A stretch of DNA of 30,086 nucleotides from JdFR-22 sp046537735. Its GTDB lineage: Archaea; Halobacteriota; Archaeoglobi; Archaeoglobales; Archaeoglobaceae. The stretch is from assembly GCA_046537735.1 (NCBI GenBank), contig JBKHKH010000006.1, positions 1 to 30,086 on the forward strand, in the 5' to 3' direction. Positions 1 through 7,999 of this stretch are shown here, piece by piece. Under the pieces are notes generated by a model. That model saw only the letters and a list, made by a program, of their open reading frames with translations. It searched no databases and was not told where the DNA came from. The first letter of the stretch is position 1. Every line of letters starts with the position of its first letter. Position numbers and translations under genes: made by a program.

Positions 1-66
1 GAAGCGAAACACCTCAGTTTGATGGTCCAGCTTTCTGAAGCTGGTGTTCGACCTGACTGCAGGTCG
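1..66 (-). repeat. Palindromic repeat, copy 1 (cut by window edge)
   Basis: Bases 1-45, read on the minus strand, match 21958-22002 on the plus strand at 42 of 45 positions. The copy holds a perfect 7-bp hairpin with a 4-nt loop at 27-44 (CCAGCTT/AAGCTGG). A second, unshared 7-bp hairpin sits at 49-66 (CGACCTG/CAGGTCG). The arm that pairs to form the last hairpin of copy 2 is lost beyond base 1. It lies about 60 nt past the stop of the lipoprotein gene, in the sense direction, as copy 2 lies at the end of trm1. Confidence 0.75.
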
Positions 67-103
67 TATATAAGAGTTTTCCAAATAGAGGACTAACCTT
101 GGT

Positions 104-496
104 TTATGTTTCATCTTGGACGGTAATGTCAATCTGTTTAACTACCCGATCATTAACCTCTAACAGGATAGTATAGCTACCTTTTTCCAATTCTCCCAGG
201 TTTACTGTCTCATTATATGTTTTAATTACTTGGGCGCACTGTTTTCCCGGGTCAGGTGGCGTATGTTTATAATTGAGAATGACCTTTTGCCCGGATACTT
301 CTTTTCCTTCGAATTCGATCTTGTGGCAGGGATTGGGTAATGTAAACGTTATCTGAGCTTTCCATGATCTGTCGTCTTTAAAGACCGCAATTTGAGACTG
401 AAAATCGATTTTTTTACTGTTTTCATTCTGGCCATCTTTTTCACCAGCACACCCAAGGATCATCACCGCCATCAATAGTATCATGATTTTCTTCAT
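104..496 (-). CDS. Small secreted lipoprotein, unknown function
   Basis: A 130-residue protein with a lipoprotein-type signal: two Lys, a hydrophobic stretch and a lipobox ending ILGC at Cys16, followed by a charged, disordered linker (residues 17-30). This predicts export and lipid anchoring on the outer face of the membrane. The rest is beta-rich with alternating hydrophobic residues and two Cys (in PCHK and KQCAQ), suggesting a small immunoglobulin-like or beta-sandwich domain; I recognise no family. The ATG start has no Shine-Dalgarno, but an AT-rich TATA-like stretch lies about 20-35 nt upstream (515-530), consistent with a leaderless transcript. It appears to be a single-gene unit. Confidence 0.7.
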   Translation of the reverse strand: MKKIMILLMAVMILGCAGEKDGQNENSKKIDFQSQIAVFKDDRSWKAQITFTLPNPCHKIEFEGKEVSGQKVILNYKHTPPDPGKQCAQVIKTYNETVNLGELEKGSYTILLEVNDRVVKQIDITVQDET

Positions 497-696
497 TAGG
501 ATTCAGATTATGTAGAATAAATAAATATGTTTCTGAATTAACAAAGTAATAAGCCGCTTTGAATTGGCCCAGTTGGACTACAAACCCTCTCCATGCGTTC
601 TTGGTGCTCTACAGTTATTAAAACAGAAGCTGGATAGAAACCTTTTTGGCTAAAGTGCCTCTAGTTATTGTATTGCTTGGTTACAGGTGAGTAAAA

Positions 697-1911
697 GTGG
701 ACAGGGAGGAAAGGGAAAAGATAATCTCCATGAGGAACGCCTTTAAGACTCTCAAAGAAAGACAAAAAAACAACTTCGTTCCAGACCTCGAAGCGAGAGA
801 ACAGAAGCTTCGAGAAGTAAGAGAGTACAGCGTGGGGAACCATGAACTACTGCAGCAAGCTGCGAAAAACCTGGAAAAAAATAATTTTAAGGTTATTTGG
901 GCTTCAGACAGCGGTGAAGCAGTTAGACAGATATTCAGCGAGATAGGAGACGAAAAGCTAGTAGTTAAATCCAAATCCAATGTTACCAAGGAGATAGAGC
1001 TAACTAAAGAGCTTTCCCAAAGAGGTATAGAGACTGTAGAGACAGATGTAGGGGACAGAATAATTCAGATCATGAACGAGGTTCCATCTCATTCCACCGC
1101 TCCTGCAGCTCATCTGTCGTCCAGCTTGATCGCAGAAAAGCTATCCGATTACTATGGTTTTACCGTAGACCCCTCACCACAAAGAATAGTTGAGGTCCTT
1201 AGAAAGGATATCAAGGAAAACATGGAGAAGGCAAAAGTTGGCATAAGCGGTGCCAATGCCATAACGGCGGAAGGTGCTATTGTCCTTTTGCATAATGAAG
1301 GGAATATATTTGAGGTGATGAACAGGCCGGAAAAATGGATTATTGTCACCGGCATAGATAAGATATACCCGTCTATTGAGGATGCCATCAACTCAGCCAA
1401 AATTCAAAGCTATTACGCCACAGGTAACCTATTGCCTTCCTTCATAGAGACCATTAGCGGCGTATCCAAGACCACCGACATAGAGAAGAAGTTGTTCACA
1501 GGGATCGCCAATCCCAAAGAAGTGGTTGTGGTTCTGGTGGATAATGGGAGAAGAGAGCTAATAGAGAATGGCTTTGAAGAGCTATTCTACTGTATTGGAT
1601 GTGGCTATTGTATGGTCAACTGCCCGGCACACAACACCTACGGTAACGAATTCAAGGGTGGAAGGTTCGCGCTGTATTCAGCTCTTCAAGAAGGAGGAGA
1701 TTCTCTAAGGCTATGTCTTTCCTGCAAGCAGTGCCAGAAGAACTGTCCCTTGAACATCAACATTCCCCAAATGATCAAGGATACCCGACGAGGCAGTGAA
1801 TTGTATTATCTTTTATCTTCTCACCTCAAGTGGGTGGTAAATGCCTCTTATGTGGAGTCCTGGGCACTTTATTACAGACTTTTTAACAGAACAGATAAAA
1901 CAGGGCAATGA
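697..1911 (+). CDS. LUD-domain iron-sulfur protein (LutB/LldF-like)
   Basis: A 404-residue cytoplasmic protein. Residues about 40-290 form a LUD (DUF162) domain as in LutB/LldF, the iron-sulfur subunit of the lactate oxidation complex. Residues about 298-350 hold two [4Fe-4S] motifs, CIGCGYCMVNCP and CLSCKQCQKNCP. It is shorter than typical LutB (about 470 residues) and lacks the C-terminal extension. The GTG start is favoured because AGGTGA lies 6 nt upstream; the first in-frame ATG is 33 nt further in. No LutA or LutC partner is adjacent, so lactate oxidation is not established. Archaeal homologues may be general electron-transfer proteins. A T-rich stretch at 1990-2012 could end its transcript. 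Confidence 0.8.
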   Translation: MDREEREKIISMRNAFKTLKERQKNNFVPDLEAREQKLREVREYSVGNHELLQQAAKNLEKNNFKVIWASDSGEAVRQIFSEIGDEKLVVKSKSNVTKEIELTKELSQRGIETVETDVGDRIIQIMNEVPSHSTAPAAHLSSSLIAEKLSDYYGFTVDPSPQRIVEVLRKDIKENMEKAKVGISGANAITAEGAIVLLHNEGNIFEVMNRPEKWIIVTGIDKIYPSIEDAINSAKIQSYYATGNLLPSFIETISGVSKTTDIEKKLFTGIANPKEVVVVLVDNGRRELIENGFEELFYCIGCGYCMVNCPAHNTYGNEFKGGRFALYSALQEGGDSLRLCLSCKQCQKNCPLNINIPQMIKDTRRGSELYYLLSSHLKWVVNASYVESWALYYRLFNRTDKTGQ

Positions 1912-2004
1912 ACACCATAATCTGCTTATGCAAACCTTATGCAAATTCCAATATTCAATTTGAATTTAGATCAAGTATCAGTATCTCTACCTACCTATTT
2001 TTAC

Positions 2005-3150
2005 CTATTTATTTATGGAGTAATAAAAAAAGGCTAAAACTGCAGCAATTCCCGCCATAACCATAAAAACAGCATCCGTAGAATGAAAGTAGACCGCCAG
2101 AGAGGCTACAACAGGTCCAAGGGTTTGCCCAATCTTCATAACCCATCCGAAGGTGGTCATGGCTATTCCTCTATGGTTGTCGGGAGCTGAAGATAGTATG
2201 AGTTCCTGGATAGCCGGAAGGGTCATACCATGCCCCAATCCCAGAACAAAAGTGGATACCAGCAGGAGTGGGAAGGGTAAAAGGGCTATGCACAACATGG
2301 ATAAGGAGTAGCAGATGAATCCGTATCTTATAGTTCTGATGGAACCAAGCCTCCGCACAAAATAATCCAGCCTGGTGGAGAAAAGGGCAGCAAAAGCGTT
2401 CATAGAGGCAAGAATTAAAGAGACCACAAAAGGCCTAATGCTGAAGTCGTCCTCGAGCAACATGGGGAAGTAGCTGATAAATGCACCATACAAGATTATG
2501 AAAACAGCTATTCCCGACGCATAATGGAGAAGAAGAGTTCTGTTCTTCAGAAAAGAGACCGTCTCAAAAAAATAACTTCTGATCGATTCTTCTGACACGA
2601 CCTCCGGAGAAGATATAAAGTATACAGAAACACCTATGGGAAAGGCAACGGAGAAGGCAATGAAGATAAGTCTCCAGTCGATATCAGCCAGTATCCCCCC
2701 CAGTACAAAAGAGAAAACCACACCCATTGATAGGGCTGCAGCGTTATAACCAATGGCCTTTACCCTATCCAAACCTTCAAATAGATCTCCTATAAGCGCT
2801 GACGAGAGAGCAACCAGAGCCGATGCCCCTATACCCTGCAAAAACCTCAGGACCAGCATGATCTGGTAATCCACAAATGCGCAACCGACCCCAGTAACTG
2901 CAAACAGGAAAAGAGATGGTATCAATACTCTCTTTCTTCCAAATCTATCGGCAATAACGCCCATAACTGGAGCAAAGAAAACTCCCGGTAAAGTGAACGC
3001 TGTGATAAGCATAGCAACTTCAGGCCCGGTTATGAGAAGCCCATCCCTGATGTTGGCCAGAGCAGGGGAAATGATGTTAACGCCCAAAACACCCATCCAG
3101 GTTACACTGAAAATGGTGGCCAGTGTTGATTTATTTTCCTTTATGGGCAT
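2005..3150 (-). CDS. Major facilitator superfamily transporter
   Basis: A 381-residue integral membrane protein with about 12 hydrophobic segments, the usual count and length for an MFS drug/metabolite efflux carrier. The loop between segments 2 and 3 carries the MFS motif A (GVIADRFGRKR, residues about 62-72). The sixth and seventh segments are separated by a short charged loop, giving the usual 6+6 layout. Overall resemblance is to the DHA1/multidrug type proton antiporters, but the substrate cannot be read from the sequence. It is convergent with the LUD-domain gene. The ATG start is preceded by a weak GGGA. Confidence 0.85.
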   Translation of the reverse strand: MPIKENKSTLATIFSVTWMGVLGVNIISPALANIRDGLLITGPEVAMLITAFTLPGVFFAPVMGVIADRFGRKRVLIPSLFLFAVTGVGCAFVDYQIMLVLRFLQGIGASALVALSSALIGDLFEGLDRVKAIGYNAAALSMGVVFSFVLGGILADIDWRLIFIAFSVAFPIGVSVYFISSPEVVSEESIRSYFFETVSFLKNRTLLLHYASGIAVFIILYGAFISYFPMLLEDDFSIRPFVVSLILASMNAFAALFSTRLDYFVRRLGSIRTIRYGFICYSLSMLCIALLPFPLLLVSTFVLGLGHGMTLPAIQELILSSAPDNHRGIAMTTFGWVMKIGQTLGPVVASLAVYFHSTDAVFMVMAGIAAVLAFFYYSINK

Positions 3151-3190
3151 GGTCCCTTTTGTATTCTTACATTTTTAACATTTTTCTAAA

Positions 3191-3232
3191 ACTTCTTTTC
3201 TTTTTCTTTTTCTTTTTCTATTCTCTTCTTTT
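3191..3232. repeat. Polypyrimidine/polypurine simple repeat
   Basis: An almost pure C/T run on the plus strand with a core of CTTTTT units. The last codons and stop of the CoA-binding gene lie inside it on the purine strand. It may have grown by slippage; no function is evident. Confidence 0.7.
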
Positions 3233-3610
3233 CACCATTACACATACGTCATGCACTACATTTATGTCGTTCTCCTCACAAAAACGTATTGCGTTCTCGG
3301 ATTCAGAGCCGGGTTGCATCCATACTCGTTTTATCCCCAACTCCTTGCATTCCTTAACTATCTCTTCTGTTACTTCTGGTGGGACTACAGTGTCCACCAC
3401 ATCGGGTTTTTCAGGTAGTTCGCTCAGTGAATGATAACATCGGTCACCCAAAACCTCATCGATATGGGGATTTATGGCGTAAACCACATATCCTGCTTCC
3501 TTCAGGTCTTTATACACCTGATGACCATACTTCTCGGGGTTGGTGGAAACACCAACGATGGCAAAGACGTTCTGTTTCCTTAGATAATCCTCTATCATAC
3601 TCGCGGTCAT
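3218..3610 (-). CDS. CoA-binding domain protein (YccU-like)
   Basis: A 130-residue cytoplasmic protein made of one CoA_binding Rossmann domain. The glycine-containing nucleotide loop FAIVGVSTNPEKYGH lies at residues about 17-31, followed by YVVYAINP and the typical PDVVDTVVPPEVT stretch. WMQPGSESE and the final VHDVCVMVK are usual for this family. Members bind CoA or acyl-CoA; the physiological role is unknown. I start at the ATG (3610), not the GTG three codons upstream, because a TATA-like CTTTTAAAAG lies at 3636-3646 and would place the transcript start a few bases before this ATG. Confidence 0.85.
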   Translation of the reverse strand: MTASMIEDYLRKQNVFAIVGVSTNPEKYGHQVYKDLKEAGYVVYAINPHIDEVLGDRCYHSLSELPEKPDVVDTVVPPEVTEEIVKECKELGIKRVWMQPGSESENAIRFCEENDINVVHDVCVMVKRRE

Positions 3611-3704
3611 TTTAAGCACTTTATTGTTCTTCTTCTTTTAAAAGACTAATGACCCAGGTCCCAAATCTCACTCCTGATAGATTAGATTATTCACTCTTAA
3701 TAAA

Positions 3705-4652
3705 TTAGATTATTACTACACCCAACAGGATCAGCACCACCACAGCCGTAAACACCACATCAAGTGCAGTAGTCAAAAGTGCGATCTTCAGACCCAGTTT
3801 GGGTCCAAAGTAAGCTATTTTTCCCGGAAGCGAGTGTCTGAAAAACACAAGAGACATGGAAACCAGACTTGCCAGCAATAAGGCGATCACAGCCTGCACA
3901 GTAGTAATTGTCCCTTCAGCGAGCATAGAGCCAGCTGTGGCCATTCCGCTTACCGTATCTGCAAATCCCACTGCGATTATAAGCGATGCCTGCCCGGGTA
4001 TACCTGCAAAATTTATATCTTTAAGGGGGTCAAAGAGATTCAATCCCAGTGCCACCGACACCAGCACGTATACTATGACCAATCGGGGTATTATTCTTCT
4101 CAAAACCTTGATCGATGCTTTGACACCGTCTCTTACCTTCTGTTCCCTATCCCTCTCATCTTGTTCCTCTTGAGCCTCAGCACCTTTACTATCTCCGACC
4201 CGGAGCATAAAATGGCCGGCTAGAGCAGCGACCACGGTAACACAAATACTGATGAAAAAGCGGGAGCTCACGTAAAGTAATCCTGCGGTCAACCCCAGTA
4301 TAGGGATAGCAACAGGAATGAAGAATATAATGGAGTGATTGAGAAAGCTGAAAAAATTGCTCAATATGGAGGCAATCACAGTTTCATTGCTATCCAGAAC
4401 ATCTCTTTCATGGAAACTGGCCAGCATGGCAGCACCTCCACTGGCACTTGCCACATAAGTTATAATAGATATCCCTGCCTCATCGGGAAGTCGAGTAAAT
4501 CTTATCAAGGGCCGAACGAGAAACACCACTCTCTGAATCAAGCCCAGTTCGGCCATAATATTTGCCCCAACTATAGCTACTATAAGAACAGGCAAAATAT
4601 TGTATAAAAGATAGAATAGCTTGGCAATTACCAACTGGATAATCTCATCCAT
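3705..4652 (-). CDS. Gate-domain (nucleoside recognition) membrane protein
   Basis: A 315-residue membrane protein with about eight hydrophobic segments. The stretch SASGGAAMLASFHERDVLD (residues about 70-88) and a similar region in the second half (PGQASLIIAVGFADTVSGMA) resemble the Gate/nucleoside-recognition domain found in NupC, FeoB and SpmA/B proteins; archaea carry stand-alone members of this kind. A charged cytoplasmic loop rich in Glu, Asp and Lys (about 155-175) separates the halves. The substrate is unknown. The ATG has no clear Shine-Dalgarno; a TATA-like TTATTTTAGAA lies about 25-30 nt upstream, so the message is probably leaderless. Confidence 0.7.
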   Translation of the reverse strand: MDEIIQLVIAKLFYLLYNILPVLIVAIVGANIMAELGLIQRVVFLVRPLIRFTRLPDEAGISIITYVASASGGAAMLASFHERDVLDSNETVIASILSNFFSFLNHSIIFFIPVAIPILGLTAGLLYVSSRFFISICVTVVAALAGHFMLRVGDSKGAEAQEEQDERDREQKVRDGVKASIKVLRRIIPRLVIVYVLVSVALGLNLFDPLKDINFAGIPGQASLIIAVGFADTVSGMATAGSMLAEGTITTVQAVIALLLASLVSMSLVFFRHSLPGKIAYFGPKLGLKIALLTTALDVVFTAVVVLILLGVVII

Positions 4653-4706
4653 TCACAGTATTCAAATAAGCATTCTAAAATAACTTTCGATATTAAAACA
4701 CAAAAA

Positions 4707-4775
4707 CCAGAAAGCGTTCTGGAGCTGCTTAGACCTTAATTTATAGTTTGTACTGCGGTAAAAAAATAAAAAAAT
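4707..4775 (-). terminator. Poly-T terminator and hairpin after the ferredoxin gene
   Basis: On the minus strand two T-runs (4759-4775) follow the ferredoxin stop by about 15-30 nt, the usual archaeal termination signal. Beyond them lies a perfect 6-bp hairpin with 4-nt loop at 4707-4722 (CCAGAA/TTCTGG). Confidence 0.6.
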
Positions 4776-4789
4776 TTGTGAACTGTTTA

Positions 4790-4978
4790 CTAGCAAGCGT
4801 CGTTGGTGATAGCTTCGTTGGGGCATGCCTCTACGCAAGAGCAGCAGTCGTCACAGTCGCTCATGTTCACAGGTTCTGACTGTCCCTCACCGTTGAGGTC
4901 AAAAACGTCGTTGGGGCAAACGGACAGGCATTCCCCACAGCCATCACACAATTCATGATTAACAACAATATTTCCCAT
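4790..4978 (-). CDS. 2[4Fe-4S] ferredoxin
   Basis: A 62-residue soluble ferredoxin with two cluster motifs, CDGCGECLSVCP (residues about 11-22) and CDDCCSCVEACP (about 42-53). The second has an extra Cys within the motif. The protein is strongly acidic, typical of clostridial-type electron carriers. Its start is supported by GAGGTGA 5 nt before the ATG. It lies downstream of dsrABD on the same strand but behind the dsrD terminator and a gap of about 225 nt, so it is probably a separate transcript. It is a plausible electron carrier for sulfite reduction, but it could equally serve other oxidoreductases. Confidence 0.9.
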   Translation of the reverse strand: MGNIVVNHELCDGCGECLSVCPNDVFDLNGEGQSEPVNMSDCDDCCSCVEACPNEAITNDAC

Positions 4979-5171
4979 TTTTCATCACCTCTAGAAGCCT
5001 TTAGATTATAAGATTATTTAAGTATTTTCCTATCATAAATGGTTAAGATTGCCGTGAGCGAAAATAAATAACAAACATCTAGGGTAAATATTTAAGCCAT
5101 AAATGCGTTCTGGAGCCCTGTTTCAAGCGATACCACTTTGTTCCTTTTTATTGCTTAATCTATAGTTTATT

Positions 5172-5204
5172 ACAACAAAAAAACAAAAAAAAGAAAAAAT
5201 AATT
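5172..5204 (-). terminator. Poly-T terminator of the dsrABD operon
   Basis: Immediately after the dsrD stop the minus strand carries several successive long T-runs separated by single bases. No other coding signal is present. This is a strong archaeal terminator. Confidence 0.75.
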
Positions 5205-5435
5205 TTATTCGGATCTCTTCTTTTCCATCTCCTCAAGATGTTCCTGGCTGGTTATATAAGCTGTAGAACCTGAAGACCACCAAGCAGCAAATCCTTCTTT
5301 TTCGAGGTCCTTGATTATCTGCTTTACTGCCTTTTTATCCACTTTAGTGACTTTAGCAAGTTCTTTTACTTTCCAAGCCTTATCGCCCAGCTTATCCTTT
5401 ACTTTTTGTTTTTCTTCGTCTGTGTAATCTGCCAT
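5205..5435 (-). CDS. dsrD: DsrD, winged-helix partner of dissimilatory sulfite reductase
   Basis: A 76-residue, highly charged protein. The helix-rich first half (KAWKVKELAKVT, KKAVKQIIKDLEKEGF) and the following WWSSGSTAYIT match the DsrD winged-helix fold; the WSSGST element is characteristic. DsrD is found with reductive-type DsrAB and in bacteria stimulates sulfite reduction by DsrAB. I start at the ATG at 5435 because AGGGTGA lies 8 nt before it; a GTG at 5447 overlaps that Shine-Dalgarno. It follows dsrB by about 48 nt and is the last gene before a strong terminator. Its presence argues for sulfite reduction and against a reverse, sulfur-oxidising Dsr system. Confidence 0.9.
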   Translation of the reverse strand: MADYTDEEKQKVKDKLGDKAWKVKELAKVTKVDKKAVKQIIKDLEKEGFAAWWSSGSTAYITSQEHLEEMEKKRSE

Positions 5436-5483
5436 ATATATAGTCACCCTAGTAACGTTAGTCTTTCTGTTTATTTAAATTTT

Positions 5484-6659
5484 CTACCATTTGAAATTAG
5501 TAGATGCTCTAAGCTCACTGTATATTAGAGGCGTGGGGTGGTAATCATCTACAAGCTTATGATGGAATTCAATACCTGTCTTGTCAAAGAACTTCTCCCA
5601 TCCGATTCTTTGTGCCCACTCACCGACTCTTTCAGATGTCTTGGCATCGTTGGCCCATGCCTCCAGTATCTGCTTAACGTACTTTACAACCGTAGGCCAT
5701 CTGGGTGGTTCATTAGGTATCCACGGAACTACTGTCTTGGAAAGTATGGGGTCTCCCCTGGCTGCGGAGATCTTTCCTCCTACCATTATACAAGCACCGT
5801 CGTTGTCGGGGTCGAACATGGGCATTCCAGGACAAATGGTGTAGCAGTTACCACAGAACATACATTTGTCTCCATCTACTTCCAGTGTCTTCTCCTTTGC
5901 CTTTATCCTTATTGCTGCGGTAGGACATCCAGAAGCTGTGGAGGGAAGCTCACACATCCTTCTAACAGCATCATCATCTACCATGGGCGGACATCTGTGT
6001 ATACCCAAAATGGCTATGTCAGAGGCATGAACAGCACCGCACATGTTTCCACAGCATGCCAGTGAAATCCTGCACAGAGCAGGGAGCTTCATCTCTTCCC
6101 AGTACTCCCAGAGCTCGTCCATTACTGCTTTGACGATACCTGATGCATCTATAGCAGGTGTATGGCAGTGAACCCATCCCTGAGTGTGTACAATGTTGGA
6201 TAAAGCATATTTACCTGCAGGAGTGTCATGAGTTCCGCCAGCGGGATATCCCAACTCATTTGCCTCTTTTATGATATCATCTACTTTGCTTTCATCTGTA
6301 GTCAAGAATTCAATATTGTTTCTGGTGGTCCATCTCATATATCCGTCGCAGTATTTGTCTGCGAGATCGCACAGCTCTCTTATGGAATAGATACTCATCA
6401 ATCTGGGAGTAGGTACTCTCACGGAGTAAACTACATCCCCACTCTCGGCAACATGTTTGAGCACTCCGCATTTGGGCACTTCATGATACTTCCACTGTCC
6501 ATAATTCTTCTTTATAATCGGAGGAAGCATCAACCCAGGATAAGGGGGACCAAAGCTCTCAAAGTAATCTTCTTTTCTCCCTTCATTAATACGATCCCAG
6601 TACTCCTTTTCTCTTTCCTCAAAACTTGGACTATTTAACTGTCCTTCTTTTAGCGCCAT
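5484..6659 (-). CDS. dsrB: Dissimilatory sulfite reductase, beta subunit
   Basis: 391 residues, the usual size for DsrB. With DsrA it forms the cytoplasmic alpha2beta2 enzyme that reduces sulfite by siroheme-[4Fe-4S] chemistry, normally handing sulfur to DsrC. Siroheme/cluster Cys are at C165 (in GWVHCHTPA) and C202, C203, C207 (in ACCGNMCGAV). An inserted ferredoxin domain has C245, C266, C269, C272 and C276 (CMFCGNCYTICP). The start is supported by GAGGTG a few bases before the ATG. It follows dsrA by 11 nt, so the two are co-transcribed. No truncation or missing key residue is seen. Confidence 0.97.
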   Translation of the reverse strand: MALKEGQLNSPSFEEREKEYWDRINEGRKEDYFESFGPPYPGLMLPPIIKKNYGQWKYHEVPKCGVLKHVAESGDVVYSVRVPTPRLMSIYSIRELCDLADKYCDGYMRWTTRNNIEFLTTDESKVDDIIKEANELGYPAGGTHDTPAGKYALSNIVHTQGWVHCHTPAIDASGIVKAVMDELWEYWEEMKLPALCRISLACCGNMCGAVHASDIAILGIHRCPPMVDDDAVRRMCELPSTASGCPTAAIRIKAKEKTLEVDGDKCMFCGNCYTICPGMPMFDPDNDGACIMVGGKISAARGDPILSKTVVPWIPNEPPRWPTVVKYVKQILEAWANDAKTSERVGEWAQRIGWEKFFDKTGIEFHHKLVDDYHPTPLIYSELRASTNFKW

Positions 6660-6670
6660 TTTTCACACCT

Positions 6671-7933
6671 CTAACTCCATTTTGCTCCTTTCTCTTCAAG
6701 CTTCTTGACGTAATCTGAATAGTTGACCTCGTCCTTGGCCCAGAATGTAAATGGATTGTTCCTCGGTTCTTTTATAACATAAGGTGTGACCTCCAGATCC
6801 AGCGCTCTCATGAGATTGCTTACTCCCACTCTCCATGCCATCTCAGCAGTTCTCTCTCTGAACTTTCCGTTCTCGTCCCAGTACTCCCAGAGTTCCTCTG
6901 CAAGGTCTTTCAGGTAGTCGTAAGGTCTTTTAAGCTCCTTATCGGCACTTAGCCAGGGAATAAGAACCCAACCAATAACTGAGCCTTCGACCATGGGAGC
7001 CTTTCCTCCGAAGAGGACTGTAGCACCTTTTTCGTCTCCTGGAGCTAGAGCCTTGGGCATTTTATTGATGCAGTGCATGCATCTAACACAGTTGGCGTTA
7101 TCGATCTTTAGCTGATTTCCGTCCCACTGCATACATTTTGTAGGACACCAATCTACGACCTCGGATTGTATATCCATCATCTTGGCATATTCTTTAACTT
7201 CATTCTGATCGACCTTTATGTCATCTTTCCACGTGCCGATCACAGCGAAGTCAGACCTTGCTTTAGAAGCAACGCAATCGTTGGGGCATCCCGAGAATTT
7301 GAACTTGAACTTATAGGGCCACATTGGCCTGTGGAGCTCATCCTGGAATGAAACAGTAAAATCATAGCACATATCTAGGGTGTCATAGCATGCCCACTCA
7401 CATCTTGCTGGGCCAACACATGCACTAGGACTCCTGAGGGCTGAACCGCTTCCCCCTATATCAAAGGGTGGATCACAGTCATCTGCAAGAGAGTCCCTCA
7501 ATCTCTGCAGCTCTTCTGTCCAGGTTCCCAGGAGAACCATATCTCCGGTAGACCCGTGGAAATTAGTTATACCACTTCCTTCTCTTTCCCATATATCACA
7601 AATCTGTCTAAGTGCTTTAGTGGTGTAAAATTTCGAAGCTGGCTGGTTTACACGTACAGTGTGGAAATGAGCGACGTTGGGGAACGTTTCTGGCATGTCA
7701 CTATATCTTCCAATAACTCCACTACCATAACCCTTAACAGCGACGATACCACCATGCTTCCAGTGTGTACGTCCATCTTTATAGGCCTGCTCCAATATAC
7801 CCAAGACATCTCTTGCCATACCTTTATAATGCGAGCCAGTTTTTTCCATACCCTCTGCAGTCTTCTTCAACTCTTTTACAAAACTGGGAAATGGACCTTT
7901 CTCTAAATCATCAAGCATAGGCGTTTCTGACAT
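6671..7933 (-). CDS. dsrA: Dissimilatory sulfite reductase, alpha subunit
   Basis: 420 residues, full length. The N-terminus (TPMLDDLEKGPFPSFVKE) matches canonical DsrA. Siroheme-cluster ligands appear as C172/C178 (ACVGPARCEW) and C216/C220 (SGCPNDC). The inserted ferredoxin domain holds C263, C267, C282, C285 and C288 (CVRCMHCIN). All catalytic-site Cys are present, so the enzyme should be active. A strong AGGAGGTGA lies 5 nt before the ATG, and a TATA box at 7973-7980 is correctly placed for the operon dsrA-dsrB-dsrD. Siroheme supply is suggested by cobA about 1.1 kb away. Confidence 0.97.
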   Translation of the reverse strand: MSETPMLDDLEKGPFPSFVKELKKTAEGMEKTGSHYKGMARDVLGILEQAYKDGRTHWKHGGIVAVKGYGSGVIGRYSDMPETFPNVAHFHTVRVNQPASKFYTTKALRQICDIWEREGSGITNFHGSTGDMVLLGTWTEELQRLRDSLADDCDPPFDIGGSGSALRSPSACVGPARCEWACYDTLDMCYDFTVSFQDELHRPMWPYKFKFKFSGCPNDCVASKARSDFAVIGTWKDDIKVDQNEVKEYAKMMDIQSEVVDWCPTKCMQWDGNQLKIDNANCVRCMHCINKMPKALAPGDEKGATVLFGGKAPMVEGSVIGWVLIPWLSADKELKRPYDYLKDLAEELWEYWDENGKFRERTAEMAWRVGVSNLMRALDLEVTPYVIKEPRNNPFTFWAKDEVNYSDYVKKLEEKGAKWS

Positions 7934-7972
7934 TCTTCACCTCCTAACTAATCAAGCCATCTCTGTTAACCA

Positions 7973-7980
7973 ATATATAA
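7973..7980 (-). promoter_or_regulatory. TATA box of the dsrABD operon
   Basis: TTATATAT on the minus strand, preceded by a purine-rich BRE-like CGAAAG. It is about 43 nt before the dsrA ATG, giving a leader of about 15-20 nt that contains the Shine-Dalgarno AGGAGGTGA. The whole control region fits in the 66 nt between dsrA and the next gene. Confidence 0.65.
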
Positions 7981-7999
7981 CACTTTCGAATTTATCGGC

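Noticed and set aside
1..66. tRNA-like sequence (GTTCGAC in a hairpin setting)
   Set aside because: No cloverleaf can be drawn: the acceptor and D arms are missing. The hairpins belong to the repeat.
3191..3232. T-rich run as a plus-strand terminator
   Set aside because: No plus-strand gene ends before it. It is more simply a polypurine slippage tract.
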